Assembly: GCA_014529385.2 (NCBI GenBank)
Contig: CM043958.1
Span: 74,769,169-74,833,168, forward strand
DNA from: Adiantum capillus-veneris
Taxonomy: Eukaryota; Streptophyta; Polypodiopsida; Polypodiales; Pteridaceae
Direction of reading: 5' to 3'
Length of the DNA: 64,000 nt
Position numbers and translations under genes: made by a program. Below the pieces are notes generated by a model. That model did not search any database. It was not told the DNA's origin and was given only the letters and a program-made list of their open reading frames with translations. Each line of letters starts with the position of its first letter. The first letter of the stretch is position 1. This document shows positions 1 to 12,012 of the stretch, piece by piece.

Positions 1-863
<863 letters not shown>

Positions 864-877
864 CTCCCCCCCTCCGC
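864..877 (-). promoter_or_regulatory. Terminal polypurine tract of copy B
   Basis: On the minus strand this reads GCGGAGGGGGGGAG and directly abuts the LTR start at 863. It is the plus-strand primer site for reverse transcription. It matches the A tract at 20341-20354. Confidence 0.88.
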
Positions 878-879
878 GT

Positions 880-2282
880 TCATGTCGTCCCTGACATGAC
901 TTTGAGGCTTGATCCATAGAGTCCTGTCGTCTTGAGCATCTGCAAATGTGATTCGTAGCGTAGGTTGCCGATGGTCAAGGTTGGGCCGAATATTTTGCTT
1001 TCGTGAGTGAAAAAGCCAGTGTAGAAAGCTTCTTCGAATGTTTGCATGTGGAAGCTAGGCAAAAACATAATTCTTTGGTATAAGAGATGTAACACCTTTG
1101 GTGATGGCTGCAATGAAAGATCATACATCATATCCGTCACTGTGTCGGCCGTCGATAGTAGACTCGAGGTCGTGGCTTTATCTGGCGCGAACACTTCAAT
1201 GCATGCTAAGAGAGTCCTGCAGATTTTCTTTAGCATCTGACACGAAAGGTCAGGAGAGCCAGTAAAGAGTTTGATGGTGTTCGTTAGGATTTTCATCATG
1301 TAGGCTTTACCTATTCTCTCTCTTGCCTTTGGTCCTGGCATCCTTGGGTAATTAAGCCAATTTGGCTTCTTTTCTACAATCCTGCCATGCTCTTTCCAGC
1401 TTCTGACTCTTGGCACCGGGCAGAAGGTTGCATCCTCCCGAATCTCTTTTGGAGCCTCTACCAAGTAGATGAGGTAGGCTGGGTATTTGTTCAGCCAACC
1501 CTTTCTCCATCTAGGTTGAGAATCTACAATCTTCTTTGATTGTTCATCCTTTGTGATGTCGCCTTCATAAAGAGCGACATACTGCTCCTCCTCTATTCTC
1601 TTTTTCGTCTTTATCACTTCAAATTTCATTAGAGGGAAAGGCAGGCTGGGTTGCATCCACTCTGCGTGGAGCACTTTTGTGTCTAAACCTTGAAGTCTAA
1701 TGGAGATGAGGAGTCTCCTTTCCCATTCCATTTCCGCCTTGGCACTTTCCTCTGTTGACTTTTCTATTTGGTCCTGGAGCCTTTGTTCTTCTTCTTCAGA
1801 GATTCCTGAAGTCGAGGCCACTTCTTGAACTGGGGCTGGATCTTCAATTGTGGTTGCCTCTCCAGTTTCTGGTAGCTCTATGGCTGCTCCCCCTGCTTCT
1901 TCTTGTGGTGGCTCTGTTTCTCTTCTTTGTTGCTCTTGGAGGTCTTGGAGCTGTTTGCGGAGGGCCTCATTTTCTGTCCTTAGTGTTTGGTTTTCTGATG
2001 TGAGCCTCTCCTCTGCATCCAATGATCCCTCCGCCATGTGCAATCTTTGCACTTGCTCTAACCTCAGCTCTCTTTGCAGACTTCTGACCTGATCTTCCAG
2101 AGCTGGTACGAGGGCTCCCTCTTGTTCTGTTCCTGCTCTGCTAGCTCTAGGGGTGGTCCTAAGTCTCGTGATTGTCCTTTCTTGAAGTTCGACTCTTTCC
2201 CTCAGCTCAATGAGCTCATCCTTGGCTGCCTCCAGCTCATCTTCTATTCGCTCCTTTGCTTCCTGTGAACTTGTTACCTCTC
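880..2282 (-). pseudogene. Copy B 3' coiled-coil ORF, C-terminal part, cut by insertion of A
   Basis: Matches the C-terminal two thirds of the A ORF at 18359-20305: the second half of a long Glu/Lys/Arg-rich coiled coil, a Pro/Glu-rich linker, then a globular-looking part with R-W-R-K-G-W-L-N-K-Y-P and Y-Q-R-I-M-F-L-P-S-F-H-M. The upstream part of the same ORF lies across copy A at 21343-22114. The frame stays open into the antisense of the A LTR, giving a chimeric ORF that starts at 2388. At the 3' end the A stop TGA is GGA in B, so B reads about 10 residues further. No signal peptide or membrane segment is visible, so I do not call it an envelope gene. Function unknown. Confidence 0.8.
2278..2282. 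repeat. Target-site duplication of copy A, left copy (CTCTC)
   Basis: CTCTC immediately precedes the A 5' LTR and is repeated at 21338-21342 immediately after the A 3' LTR. The uninterrupted site is visible in A itself at 18936-18940 (GAGAG in coding sense), which confirms where in the family A inserted. Confidence 0.95.
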
Positions 2283-2491
2283 TGTTGAGCCAGCAGAGGA
2301 TCCCAACCACATTTTTGCTCACACCCATCATTTTGTAACCATTGATTGTAATAAATGTCTTTCCGACATTAATTTTCATTTGAGCCATTCATTAAGTAAC
2401 GGGACTCAATTGAGTTTCGAGCCTGTAATCCCGACGTAATTTCACCTGCTGATGTAAATAATTAGAGATGTTCTCACCTCCGAGGCTGAGG

Positions 2492-2499
2492 TATATAAG
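2492..2499 (+). promoter_or_regulatory. TATA box of the copy A 5' LTR
   Basis: TATATAAG at a position expected for the U3/R boundary. Transcription would start about 25-35 bp downstream, near 2525. It is conserved in all four LTRs: 20564-20571 (+), 647-654 (-, TATATAAA variant) and 36546-36553 (-). Confidence 0.7.
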
Positions 2500-2570
2500 C
2501 CAAAGTTTTGTAACCTAAGGGAGGATTCAATTATTAATCAAAGTGAGTTTTTGAGCGCGGGACTGTGTCT

Positions 2571-2598
2571 GAGAGAGAGAGAGAGAGAGAGAGAGAAT
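2571..2598. repeat. (GA)14 microsatellite in the A 5' LTR
   Basis: A 28-bp GA run about 75 bp downstream of the TATA box. It is much shorter than its partner in the A 3' LTR (20647-20711). Since the two LTRs should be identical at insertion, the length change happened afterwards. Confidence 0.95.
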
Positions 2599-3225
2599 CT
2601 TATCTCCTTGCTACGCGAGCTACGGGGCCGCCATTTGAGAAGCGACACCACCATTGTGTTAGCAACGGTGAGAGCTACGTACAGATACCAAGAGTGCGCG
2701 CTATCGGCTTCTATGTGTGGTAAGTTCCTACGAGCTTCGGTGTGAGTTTTCTTCCAACTCGTGTGTCGAAATAGAGCGTGCAGCATATCTATAGAACCAC
2801 AACGAGTAGAGCTACACATTAGTACCATCGGGGTCAAGTTTCAGTCACCTGTATTTTTCGGCCTGTCTTCATACGCGTTTACCGCACGGAGTGGTTATAG
2901 GTTGATTTTGCAGTTCAAGTCTTTAGGGTGTTGTTCTTACCTAGTGTATAGACTTCCCCTTGAGTTTGAGATCGATTCGATGATTCTAGATCCTGTTTCG
3001 TATAGCATTCGTTCGTAGTACGGATTTCAGTCACTTGCGTGTTTTAGAACTTAGATTTGATTTCCTTAGTAGTGATTGTCATTAGAAGGTCGAGTAGGTG
3101 ATTTGACACCCACCTAGTTGTTTCCATGCGCCTGCGGGTCAAGCTCCGTCCTCGTCTGACAAATTCTGTTGTTGGTTGAGTTCTCGCTATTTAGCTTCCG
3201 CTAGTGGCGTAACCGCCTTAACATT

Positions 3226-3243
3226 TGGCGCCGCTGCCGGGGA
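3226..3243 (+). promoter_or_regulatory. Primer binding site of copy A (tRNA-Asp-like)
   Basis: TGGCGCCGCTGCCGGGGA starts two bases after the LTR. It resembles the sequence complementary to the 3' end of plant tRNA-Asp used by Athila-type elements, with one difference (GCTG for GTTG). The tRNA identity is from memory of the family, not from a search. Confidence 0.8.
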
Positions 3244-4651
3244 CGAGAGCCCTAAGTAGGTGACCTTAGACTAATCCTACGAGGTGAGTCGTATAAACTA
3301 CTTTGTATACTTTAGTTAGAAAAGATCTAGGAGTGGTGGACTCCGAAGGTCTCGAGAGATACTAGGAAGTGGGGTATTCCTGGGTCTTCCGTGTTGACAG
3401 TATTTTTAGTTTAGCTTAGATTAGATTGTTTTTTATGGTGTTTAAGTGGTTGTTGACATAAAAAGCATTTGCTACTCCTTGTGTGGTAGTAAATCTCTTT
3501 ATATTTTCAATTGCAAAAAATCCATTTTATGATTAGAAGTAGCTTAGGTAGGGCCTGATTTGATCCTGATCTAGAGCTATCAATTGGTGTTCTATTTTCT
3601 TGATGTGTTTGATTGCATGTTAGATCACTGAAAAAGTCGCTTTGGTAGTGAAATATGCAATAAACAAAGTTCAGAAAAATTTTCTGTGTAACTGATTGTT
3701 GCTGAGCACTTAAAAGAGCTATTGGAAGAGTTCTGTGCTGAAAAACTGGAAATCTGCAACTTTAGACATCATACGCGTATGATATCTTAGGACCTAAACA
3801 GAGACAAAAATTGAAAATTTGACATTGCCAGAGTGTTTAGAAGGGGGGCTTTACCCTAAGATCAACTAAAAACAAGAACATTAACACTCAAAAAAACCCA
3901 AAAAGACAAGTCGAAGTACAAGAAACGCAAAGAATAGGAAATTTTGGATTCAAATCTTGTTTTTACATTCAGGCCTGACAAAAACACTTGAAATTCAATT
4001 ATAAACATTGGAGAAGGCTTAAAACCAAAAATAGTCAAAATCTGGGACAAAAGACATCATACGCGTATAATGTCTTTTGGTACTTCCACTGCTTATTTTT
4101 GATATCTGACCTGACGAGATTGTTACAGGCACTGTAGGAAGCATAAATATCAAGTTTGGACCCAAATTGATGAAAAAGACATCATACGCGTATGATGTCT
4201 TTGACCTAATTTTGGACATATTTGATACTTTGCTAACACAGATCCATTGTAATAGCTGTCTAGAGGTTATATTTCAAGTTTCATCCCATTTGGATCACAA
4301 TTGACCCAAAAAACAAGTCAAAAGCGGAAAATTGCCAAGAAAAGCCTAAATTAGCCATAACTTGCTCAAACAGAGTTCAAACTGAATTTTGTGAGTGAAC
4401 AGAGCATAAAGGGGTCACTGAGAGTGAGCATAACCAAAATAGTCAAAATCTGTGAAAAAAAGACATCATACGCGTATAATGTCTTTTTCAGCATAACAGT
4501 AACAAAATTCTCACTTGATGAAACAGAAGTTGTCCCACTGACAAGATTAAACAATTGACAAAGAATCAATCAGTTTGGATCAATTCTGACCACAAAAACC
4601 TGGGAAAACAAATTGCCGAGACGGAAAAGTTAAAGTCCTTTAGGGGAATTG
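3244..4651 (+). other. Copy A leader with four dispersed ~22-bp palindromes
   Basis: A 1.4-kb untranslated leader between the PBS and gag with no supported gene. It contains four copies of a palindrome with core ACATCATACGCGTATGATGT, at 3765-3786, 4053-4074, 4178-4199 and 4462-4483. Variants change CATC to CATT in one arm or GATG to AATG in the other, so the ACGCGT centre is fixed. The copies are 100-300 bp apart in otherwise dissimilar A/T-rich sequence. The annotated gag frame opens by chance at 4555, upstream of the likely true start at 4652. Confidence 0.85.
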
Positions 4652-5376
4652 ATGAATTTGAGATCGGGCAGGAATCTCCGGATAATCAACCAAAACAAGG
4701 GGAACCAGCAAGTGTCATATCAACCGAGGGAAGTGTAAACCAAAGTTGGGTGCAACCATTAGAGCCGATCTTTGAAGGAAGTGTCTCTGATACTTCTTCG
4801 GAGAGATCTTACGAGATTTTCACCGAAAACTTGGAACACTTGAACCTGAACAACAGAGAAAATATGGCAGCAGGATCATCAAACCCTTCCGCCACCATGA
4901 AGCTATTGTTCATAAAATACCAGTACGACAATGAGCAAGGTGCCAAGATCTACAAAGATGGAATGGACCGCTATTGTGTAAAGATAGAAGATAGACCTAG
5001 TGAGTTCAAGGACTTAGTGCCTGTGAGCTATAGCGGAGATAGATATCTAGATGACGAGGGTACCATGTACTTGGTAGTCCTAAACCCTAACATTGTGGAC
5101 AAGTGGGGATTGATGGGCACCAAAGCCAAAATAGATGAAGAACTTGAGGAGAAAGCACCAATAATGAACTTCCCTAATGCGAGGTTAAGAAGAGAGAATG
5201 AAACTACAAGGATCAACACTGATAACATCTATGTGGGGTTGTACAAATATAATAATGGGGAGCAAGATCTCTATTATAGATGTGAAGAACCCTACACCGG
5301 AGAGTTGACAGACCAAAAGACTTTATGTCTTTACCTACACAGAGGGATCGGAAGTGAAAATTGCCGCTTACGATAA
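4652..5376 (+). pseudogene. gag: Copy A gag, N-terminal domain (frameshifted)
   Basis: The likely start is the ATG at 4652, which opens M-N-L-R-S-G-R, a start motif common in plant Ty3 Gag. In A one base is missing about 30 nt later compared with B, so the frame after 4684 is instead reached from a chance upstream ORF beginning at 4555. The product has a Ser/Glu-rich stretch, then a roughly 200-residue domain (M-K-L-L-F-I-K-Y-Q-Y ... G-D-R-Y-L-D-D-E-G ... Y-V-G-L-Y-K-Y) that I do not recognise as a standard capsid domain. A second missing base near 5320 moves translation to the next frame. Confidence 0.8.
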
Positions 5377-6124
5377 GTATGGCAGGCAATACTCAACAAT
5401 GGGCAAGAAAGAATTAGAAGGATATACATACTTTGGGGGACCACTACATCAGTATTATGTTACTTCTAGCTCACATAGACCAGCACCAACAAATGGAGTG
5501 CAAAACTCAATGACAACAGGAGGACAAAGAACTCAGGTTGCTGACTCTTTCAGTCAACCTTGGGACTCGAAGCCCGGACCAATGGGATCATTACATTCCA
5601 GAGAGTCAATGGAGACGAATCGAGGTAGTGCAGTTCCAATCCCCACCTATACCACTCCAGGTCCAAGGTTTGAAGCGGAACCATCACATTTACCTCCCAG
5701 TAGTAGATTCAGGGCAGAGGAACCGACAAGGGTAACCCATGAAGTCCATGATGCTAGAGAAAGCTTTAGCCGGGACACAGGAGCAATGAGATTGGTAGCA
5801 GATCATAGACGTATGAGACCATCTCAAGTAGCCAAGTGTATGCCAAAGAAGTATGGTGGTTCAGGAGATCCGTATGCACATGTGTCACTCTTTAAGCAAG
5901 TCTTAAGAGCTGAGCAGATAACAGATTTCCATACACAATACGAGGGATTTGGTCTTACTCTAGAAGGTACTGCATTGACATGGTTTCAACCAATGAACAT
6001 AGGGGGATTCCATGACATTGACCATTTGCTAAGAGAGTTTGCTGAGGAATTCTCAAAACGAGGGATTAAGCACAATACGGTCTCACAAATATATGCTTTT
6101 AAACAGAGAGAACACGAAAAGTGA
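5354..6124 (+). pseudogene. gag: Copy A gag, linker and capsid N-part (frameshifted)
   Basis: Continues Gag in another frame: an end-of-domain segment (Y-T-Y-F-G-G-P), a Pro/Ser-rich linker, then the start of a Retrotrans_gag-type capsid, with K-Y-G-G-S-G-D-P-Y-A-H-V, G-T-A-L-T-W-F-Q-P and F-A-E-E-F-S-K-R. A frame break near 6120 and another just before 6246 separate it from the rest of the capsid; the matching B reading (32179-33468) is continuous here. Capsid assembles the cytoplasmic particle in which reverse transcription happens. Confidence 0.85.
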
Positions 6125-9100
6125 AGGAAGCTTCACTTCGCTTCAAACAATACATTGAGAGATGTCCAGTACGTGAACGACCACAAGATGACAGACTATC
6201 TGTTCTCTTTATTGAGGGACTGAGGAACGACACTCTCAAAAGGACTTGCACTTGAAAGCTTGTACAAGTTTCGAGCAAGTAACGAGAGAGGCATTGTACT
6301 TAGTGGATAACTGTACGGTTTATGGAGAGGTGTCAGCGGATACAGATTTTGCATCCAGTAGCTCCTCCTCCGTAGCGAGCGAGACTACCACTAAAAAGAA
6401 TGTTCAAACAACAACCATGCCAAATGTAGAGCAAATGATAGAAGATGCTCTAAAAAGGATGGCACCATACCAAAAACCATTGCCAAAAACACTGAAATGG
6501 TGTGCTATTGAACAAAAATGGACAAATCATCCAACAGAGGAGTGTTATTACAACAAAGGGTATGTAAGGGAGCGCCAGTATGCACCTCCTGCTCAATTAG
6601 CACCACCTCAAGTACATCCAGTACCTCGATACCCAACGGGAAATGTACCTGGACCTATGGGGATAGAAAGACCGCAACCGGTATTGGGACAACAACCACC
6701 TTTACCAGGAGCAAGACCAGTGGGCATTAGATATGCACCAACCTTAGAGAATCAGGAAGAACAAGCCTTAGTGCCTGTTCAAGCCTATTACGAAGAATCG
6801 GGTGCACACATGTCTCCGACAGTTTATTACCCACCAGAAGAACCAAAACAACCAGAACCATGGGGCATGATGGGGAATGTTGGAATACCAACAATTACAA
6901 GTGCTTCTGATGAAGAGAGATACAATTTGGACGCAAGAACCTTGATGTTCATAGCTCATGGAGGGTTAACAGGACAAAGACCATCCTATCCACAAAGGAC
7001 GAATCAAGCGGGACCAAGACCAGCACTAGGACCCTGTTACAAGTGTGGAGGTGACCATCTGATGAATGTTTGCCCACATACGGAAATCATTAGAATTAAC
7101 GCTTATTGCACTGAGTGTGGGGTTACTCACTTCATTGAGGATTGTTCAAAGAATCCAAACAAAGTGCAAAAGACGACATTGAATATGCTAGAAACTATTC
7201 CTACCAGCAGTGGGTCTGAAAATGAAACTCTGATACCAACGCAAGTTGTTACTAGAGCTCAAGCTAAGAAAACCACTAGAGAACCTGAGAATGGAAAGTT
7301 AGCGACTGAAGTGGTTAGTCAAGGACCGCGGAGTCAGAAAAACACATGGAAAGCTAGAAAAGCACGCATGAAGTTGAGAAAAGAACGTGAAGACGCTATT
7401 CTAGCTGAGGAACTAAAGCAAACTAAAGCTAGATTAGAAAAACTTGAGAGTCAAAACGGGAAACGAGAGATGAGCCCGGAAAGAACGAAACAAAAGAGTA
7501 TCAAAGAAACAACGAGCTTAAGCTCAGGGGGATCAGTGCTAGTCGACAAGGTACACGAACCATTGGACGCACTGATGAGAGCTTACGAAGCTAGGTTAAA
7601 GAACAACCAAACACAAGAACAGAGGTGGATGACATACCCAAACGCGGAATTGGAAAAGCAGAGACTTGAAATGTGCCAGAGAATGATCGAGACTGCACAA
7701 GCCTTATTAGAACCACCAAAAGAAACAATGAATTGTGGAAAGGAAAACCCAATTCAGCAAGAGACTATCGTTTCACGGGTAGCTGAAAAGACTCCCAGTG
7801 CACAAAAGCCTGAAAATACACAAAAGGATGACCGCATAGTATTGAACACAACCGATCAGGAGATAGAGAGTTTTCATCCAGTCATACAGAGGATTTACGA
7901 AAAAGATGAGGATTACAATGAATTTTGGAAACAAGTGAGAGAGGCAAACTTTGCAAACGAGCTAAGTTGCCAAGCTAATCAGACAAATTGGGAAAAGGAC
8001 ATCAGGAATCCTCCCATAGTGGAATTTGAGGCAGGATCTCAAGTGGACTTGGATCTGCAATCTTACTGGGGAGATGGGGGCTCTGTTAGAACAATGGAGA
8101 GCAAACCTCATTCACTGAAAACCTTACCTTCATACTTAGGAGAGTATGAAGCAAAATCCGAGATTAGAGCACTTCCCTCACGAAAAATCTCATCAGAAAA
8201 AGTCATGGACTCGCAAGGATTGATAGAGATTTTGTCAACACCAGTGACATGCACTATCACTCTAGCTGAGCTTTTGAGGCTAAGACCACATATGTGGACC
8301 ACTGTAGGAAAATGCTTGGAGAAATTCGGGATAAAAGATCCAACATCGAGATTGCAAGAGAGCATGGAGGAGCTGAGCAAGCCACAAAAGAACGCTAAGC
8401 CTGTACCCTTAAACAAGGTCGGAGAGTATTGCGAAGGTGAAGAGGGGAATACAACCTTACCAGTTGAATTCCAAGGAGTGAACACAATGGCAATACTAGA
8501 CAGCGGAGCTGGGGTAGCCATTGCTACAAAAGAAATCTGGAAAAAATGGGGGAAACCAGCAATAAGGAAGACTAGGTTGAAACTCCAATTAGCAGATGGA
8601 CACATGGAGAAACCTATGGGGTTATTAGAGAAAGTTGTAGTGACTTCTTGCGGCATTGAATACGAACATACTTTTGCTATTGTCGATTTTGGCAAGGAGA
8701 ATAACTATGATATCATACTGGGAAGACCATTCATGAGACAGTTGAAAATGGTCCAGGATTGGGGCTACGATCACATATACCTGAGAAATATGGAAACCAC
8801 TACACGTGTGAACCTGAAAGACCATAGCTACAAAGATGTGAACCGAACACCGGTAGAGGAGTTTGATTCAGCTACTTTGGCGGGATCCGAATTTCCAGCT
8901 TGGTTAGGTAAACCCAAGGAGTTATGGATGTGTGGAGCTTCGAAATGTGGAAGTCTGAAACGAGAAGAATGTGTTTTAGAAAGGGCTATCGAAGACGAAA
9001 CTTATATAGGAGAACCCTTTCCAGAGGACACGTTTGAACCATTAGAATGGACACACATTCTAGCAACCCTAGATGTTTGTGCAATTCCGGATGGTCCCAC

Positions 9101-9620
9101 AACAAAATTTTGCGACAAGGACGGGTACGACGTGGTTCCGTATTTCATGTTGAGAACTGTACTCGAAAAAGAAACTGAAAAAAACGATACACTGAAAAAA
9201 GAAGATGAAGAAGAGGTGTTTCACGACATTCCCAATCATCCAGAGTGGGGAAATGAAGCAGACAACGAGTCAACGGACAATTCAAGCGGAAACGAAGAAA
9301 CTATAACGGATGTCCGATTTTATGATTTTCCGAACCAAACTAAACAACGCCAGAAACACTATAGAGCAAAGAAAAAAACAAAAGGGGTTAGAACCAATCC
9401 GATGCCTAGAATAAGAGGAAAAAATCAATTCCTAATGCTAGTAAAGGCTGAAGATTGTGTTAAGGATAAGATTTCTGGAAGAATGAGAGGCAGTGATCAA
9501 AAGAGCTTACGAAAAGACAAAAGAGGCTCAAGAAATCAAGTTCAAAATAATGGAACGAAAACTGAAACAGAAAAATCAGAAAAGAACAAGCGCAACAGAG
9601 AACACACGGAGTCCAAGTAG
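6125..9620 (+). pseudogene. gag-pro: Copy A gag-pro: capsid C-part, two zinc knuckles, coiled coil, protease 1
   Basis: The main frame is open from 6246 for 1124 codons. Near the N-terminus is the capsid end (L-K-A-C-T-S-F-E-Q-V), then a Pro/Gln-rich stretch. Two zinc knuckles follow, C264-x2-C267-x3-H271-x4-C276 and C288-x2-C291-x3-H295-x4-C300, each one residue shorter than the usual CCHC spacing. A charged helical stretch (about residues 375-415) comes next, then retropepsin 1 with D752-S-G-A and the flap/C-lobe motif I-I-L-G-R-P-F (DNA 8710-8733). The tail after the protease is acidic and then Lys/Arg-rich, and stops just before RT. Particle assembly, RNA binding and polyprotein cleavage are the family roles. 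Confidence 0.9.
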
Positions 9621-9721
9621 AACGTAGAAACAAGTACAGAGAGCTCAAGAAAACTCTGAAAGAAGTTTGGACTACAGAAATTGAGAGTGGAGAGGACAAA
9701 AACGCCAAAATCAAGGAAAAC

Positions 9722-10207
9722 ATGGATGTTCCCTCTCACTATAGGAAATTCACAATAGAGGATAGGAAGGTGATATTAACCCCACCTATTCGAGAGAGGA
9801 AGGAGAACGAATCTTATGACGGACCGGAGGATGCAAAAAAAGTTGATTTAGCAGCTCCAGGTGAGCCACCTAGACCGGTGTACATAGCCACAGATTTGTC
9901 TCCAGGCGAGGAAGAGAGACTTTTGAGTCTTCTCAGAGAGTATAGGGATGTGTTTGCATGGTCTTATAAGGACTTAAAGGGAGTTGACCCATCGATATGC
10001 CAACACACAATCCCACTGAAACAAGACGCAAAGCCTAGCAGACAGAGACCATACACATATAATGATACGTTTGCTAAGCGAATCAAAGAAGAGATAGATA
10101 AGCTAATGGAAGCTGAATTCATATACGAGATTGAACACACTGATTGGGTATCTCCGATTGTGGTAGTACCTAAGAAGAACGGAAAACTCCGAGTGTGTGT
10201 CAACTAA
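9722..10207 (+). pseudogene. pol: Copy A reverse transcriptase, N-terminal part
   Basis: 161 codons covering the connector and RT fingers: D-V-F-A-W-S-Y-K-D-L-K-G-V-D, then W-V-S-P-I-V-V-V-P-K-K-N-G-K-L-R-V-C-V-N followed by TAA. In related elements the reading continues V-D-Y-R-x-L-N, so a single base seems to be missing. The identical stop occurs in copy B (28933), so this break was inherited, not acquired after insertion. The continuation is the frame starting at 10195. Confidence 0.9.
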
Positions 10208-11420
10208 AGAAAGTGAATGCTGCAACAATCAGGGACAATTATCCCCTGCCGATAACTGATCATGTTCTAGAGCGTGTATCAGGGAAAACAGCATACTCCT
10301 TTCTTGATGGTTTTTCAGGATATAACCAGCTAGCCATAGCATGGAAGATCAACATAAAACAGCTTTTGCAACGGAGTGGGGAATTTATGCTTATCGGGTT
10401 ATGCCTTTTGGTCTAACCAATGCTCCCGCAACCTTCCAGAGGCTGATGACGCATGCTTTCAAAGAATACTTAAGGCTGTTTCTCAAAATATACATGGATG
10501 ACTTATGTGTACATTCTCTACTGAGAGATGAGCATCTAGAACACCTAAGAAAAGTATTTGAGAAATGTAGGACATATCGCATTTGTCTCAATCCTGAGAA
10601 ATGTGTGTTTATGGTCCGACAGGGCAGAATTCTGGGACATATTGTCTCACAAAACGGAATATCCACGGATTTAGAGAAGATAAAAGTTATAGTGGATATG
10701 CCTAGACCAACCAATGCGAAACAAGTACAGAGCTTTATGGGACATTGTGGATATTATAGACGATTCATTTACATGTACGCTATAATAGGCCAACCACTTT
10801 ACAGGCTAATAGTGAACTTTGAATGGACAGAGGAGTGTGAGGAATCATTCAAGAAATTGAAAGAGGCACTCATTACTGCTCCAGTCTTGAAATCACCAGA
10901 TTGGGAGAAGATATTCCATGTGCACATAGATGCTTCGGCATATGCAATAGGATGCATTCTGGCTCAGCCAGAAGAAGGAAACATGGATTTTCCTATCTGT
11001 TACGCCAGTCGACAGCTCAACAATGCAGAGAAGAATTACACCACAACAGAGCGAGAAGGATTAGGAATGATCTATGCTGTGAAGAAATTTCGGCATTATC
11101 TTCTAGCCAACAAGTTTGTGTTTTTTACGGATCACCAAGCCTTGCTCTACCTAGTGAATAAACCATGCAATACCGGGAGAATAGTGAGATGGTTCATTAT
11201 CTTACTGGAATTCGACTTCACGGTAGTAGTAAAGAAAGGAAAAACACATCTTAGAGCTGATCATCTTTCGCGATTGACGAATGGAGAAGACCCTATAGGA
11301 GTAGATGACGACATGCCAGACGCGTACTTGTTCAACATAGAAATGATACCTAAGTGGTCTCAAAATGTCGTTGACCTATTAACCTATGGAGGAGAGTTCG
11401 ATAGAAGAAATACAACCTGA
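10195..11420 (+). pseudogene. pol: Copy A reverse transcriptase palm and RNase H
   Basis: Two overlapping frames: 10195-10335 (K-K-V-N-A-A-T-I-R-D-N-Y-P-L-P) and 10341-11420, separated by a one-base loss private to A. The palm has the M-P-F-G-L-T-N-A-P-A-T-F-Q-R block and the Y-M-D-D active site at residues 51-54 of the second frame (DNA 10491-10502). The connection domain follows, then RNase H with its catalytic acids in I-D-A-S, T-E-R-E-G and F-T-D-H-Q. The frame ends early (R-R-N-T-T, stop) because of another A-specific base loss. It makes cDNA from the element RNA and removes the RNA strand. Confidence 0.93.
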
Positions 11421-11938
11421 AACATATTGCTATTCAGCAATCCAAGAATCTTCAATTGATTGCAGGAAGGTTGTATCAATTGGGAAATGATCATGTTTTA
11501 CGACTATGCATCAATCCTGAGGAATATAATATATATCTGCGCGAAGCACATGTTCAGGAATGTGCATTTCATTGTTCAAGAAGGAACACATATAGGAATT
11601 TGTTACAATTGGGAGTCTATTGGCCAGGAATGAAAGAAAGCGTACATGAATATGTCACTGTATGTATTGTATGTTCATCAAAACCGCCAGCCGAGTATTC
11701 AACATTATATCAGATAATGATCGCTCCAGAATGGAGTCAGTATATTGTTGAATATCTCACAAATAGAACTTTCCCAGAAGGAACGTCAAAAGCTCGTCAG
11801 AAATCTGTAGAGACAGAAGCTAGAGATTACGCTTTAATAGGAGATCAACTCTATAAGAGAGGTAAAGACAACCAGCTTAGGATTTGCGCATCAGAGTCTG
11901 AGTATGTGATAATCCTGAGCAAGCTCATGGAGGAGTAG
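11421..11938 (+). pseudogene. pol: Copy A integrase zinc modules 1 and 2 (tandem duplication)
   Basis: The main open reading is 11456-11938. Module 1: G-R-L-Y-Q-L-G, then H-x6-H (H-V-Q-E-C-A-F-H), then C-I-V-C. Module 2 repeats the layout: P-E-W-S-Q-Y-I-V, Q-L-Y-K-R-G, H-x6-H (H-G-G-V-G-G-G-H) and C-D-D-C at 12040-12051. Both keep all four zinc ligands. The phrase W-S-Q-x-[IV]-V before each module shows that the unit of about 110 residues was duplicated as a whole. Usual Ty3 integrases have one H2C2 module. A one-base loss near 11915 breaks the frame inside module 2. Confidence 0.87.
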
Positions 11939-12012
11939 GTGGAGGCCATTTCTCAGGTGATAAGACAGCAAAACTTGTCTTAGCCGCAGGAATATGGTGG
12001 CCAACATTACAT

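Larger units (their letters stand above)
2283..3223 (+). repeat. 5' LTR of copy A
   Basis: Runs 941 bp, from TGTTGAGCC to CCGCCTTAACA. It is followed two bases later by the primer binding site. It is 42 bp shorter than the 3' LTR, almost wholly because of the GA microsatellite. The ORFs read inside it recur in every LTR copy on matching strands and have no coding signature. Confidence 0.97.

Noticed and set aside
3765-4483. Spaced palindromes as a CRISPR array
   Set aside because: Spacing is irregular, spacers are long, no cas genes are present, and the sites lie in a plant retrotransposon.
8108-8695. 195-codon minus-strand ORF opposite gag-pro (and its twin at 30462-30941)
   Set aside because: It is a shadow of the Gag-Pro frame on the other strand, repeated in B for the same reason.
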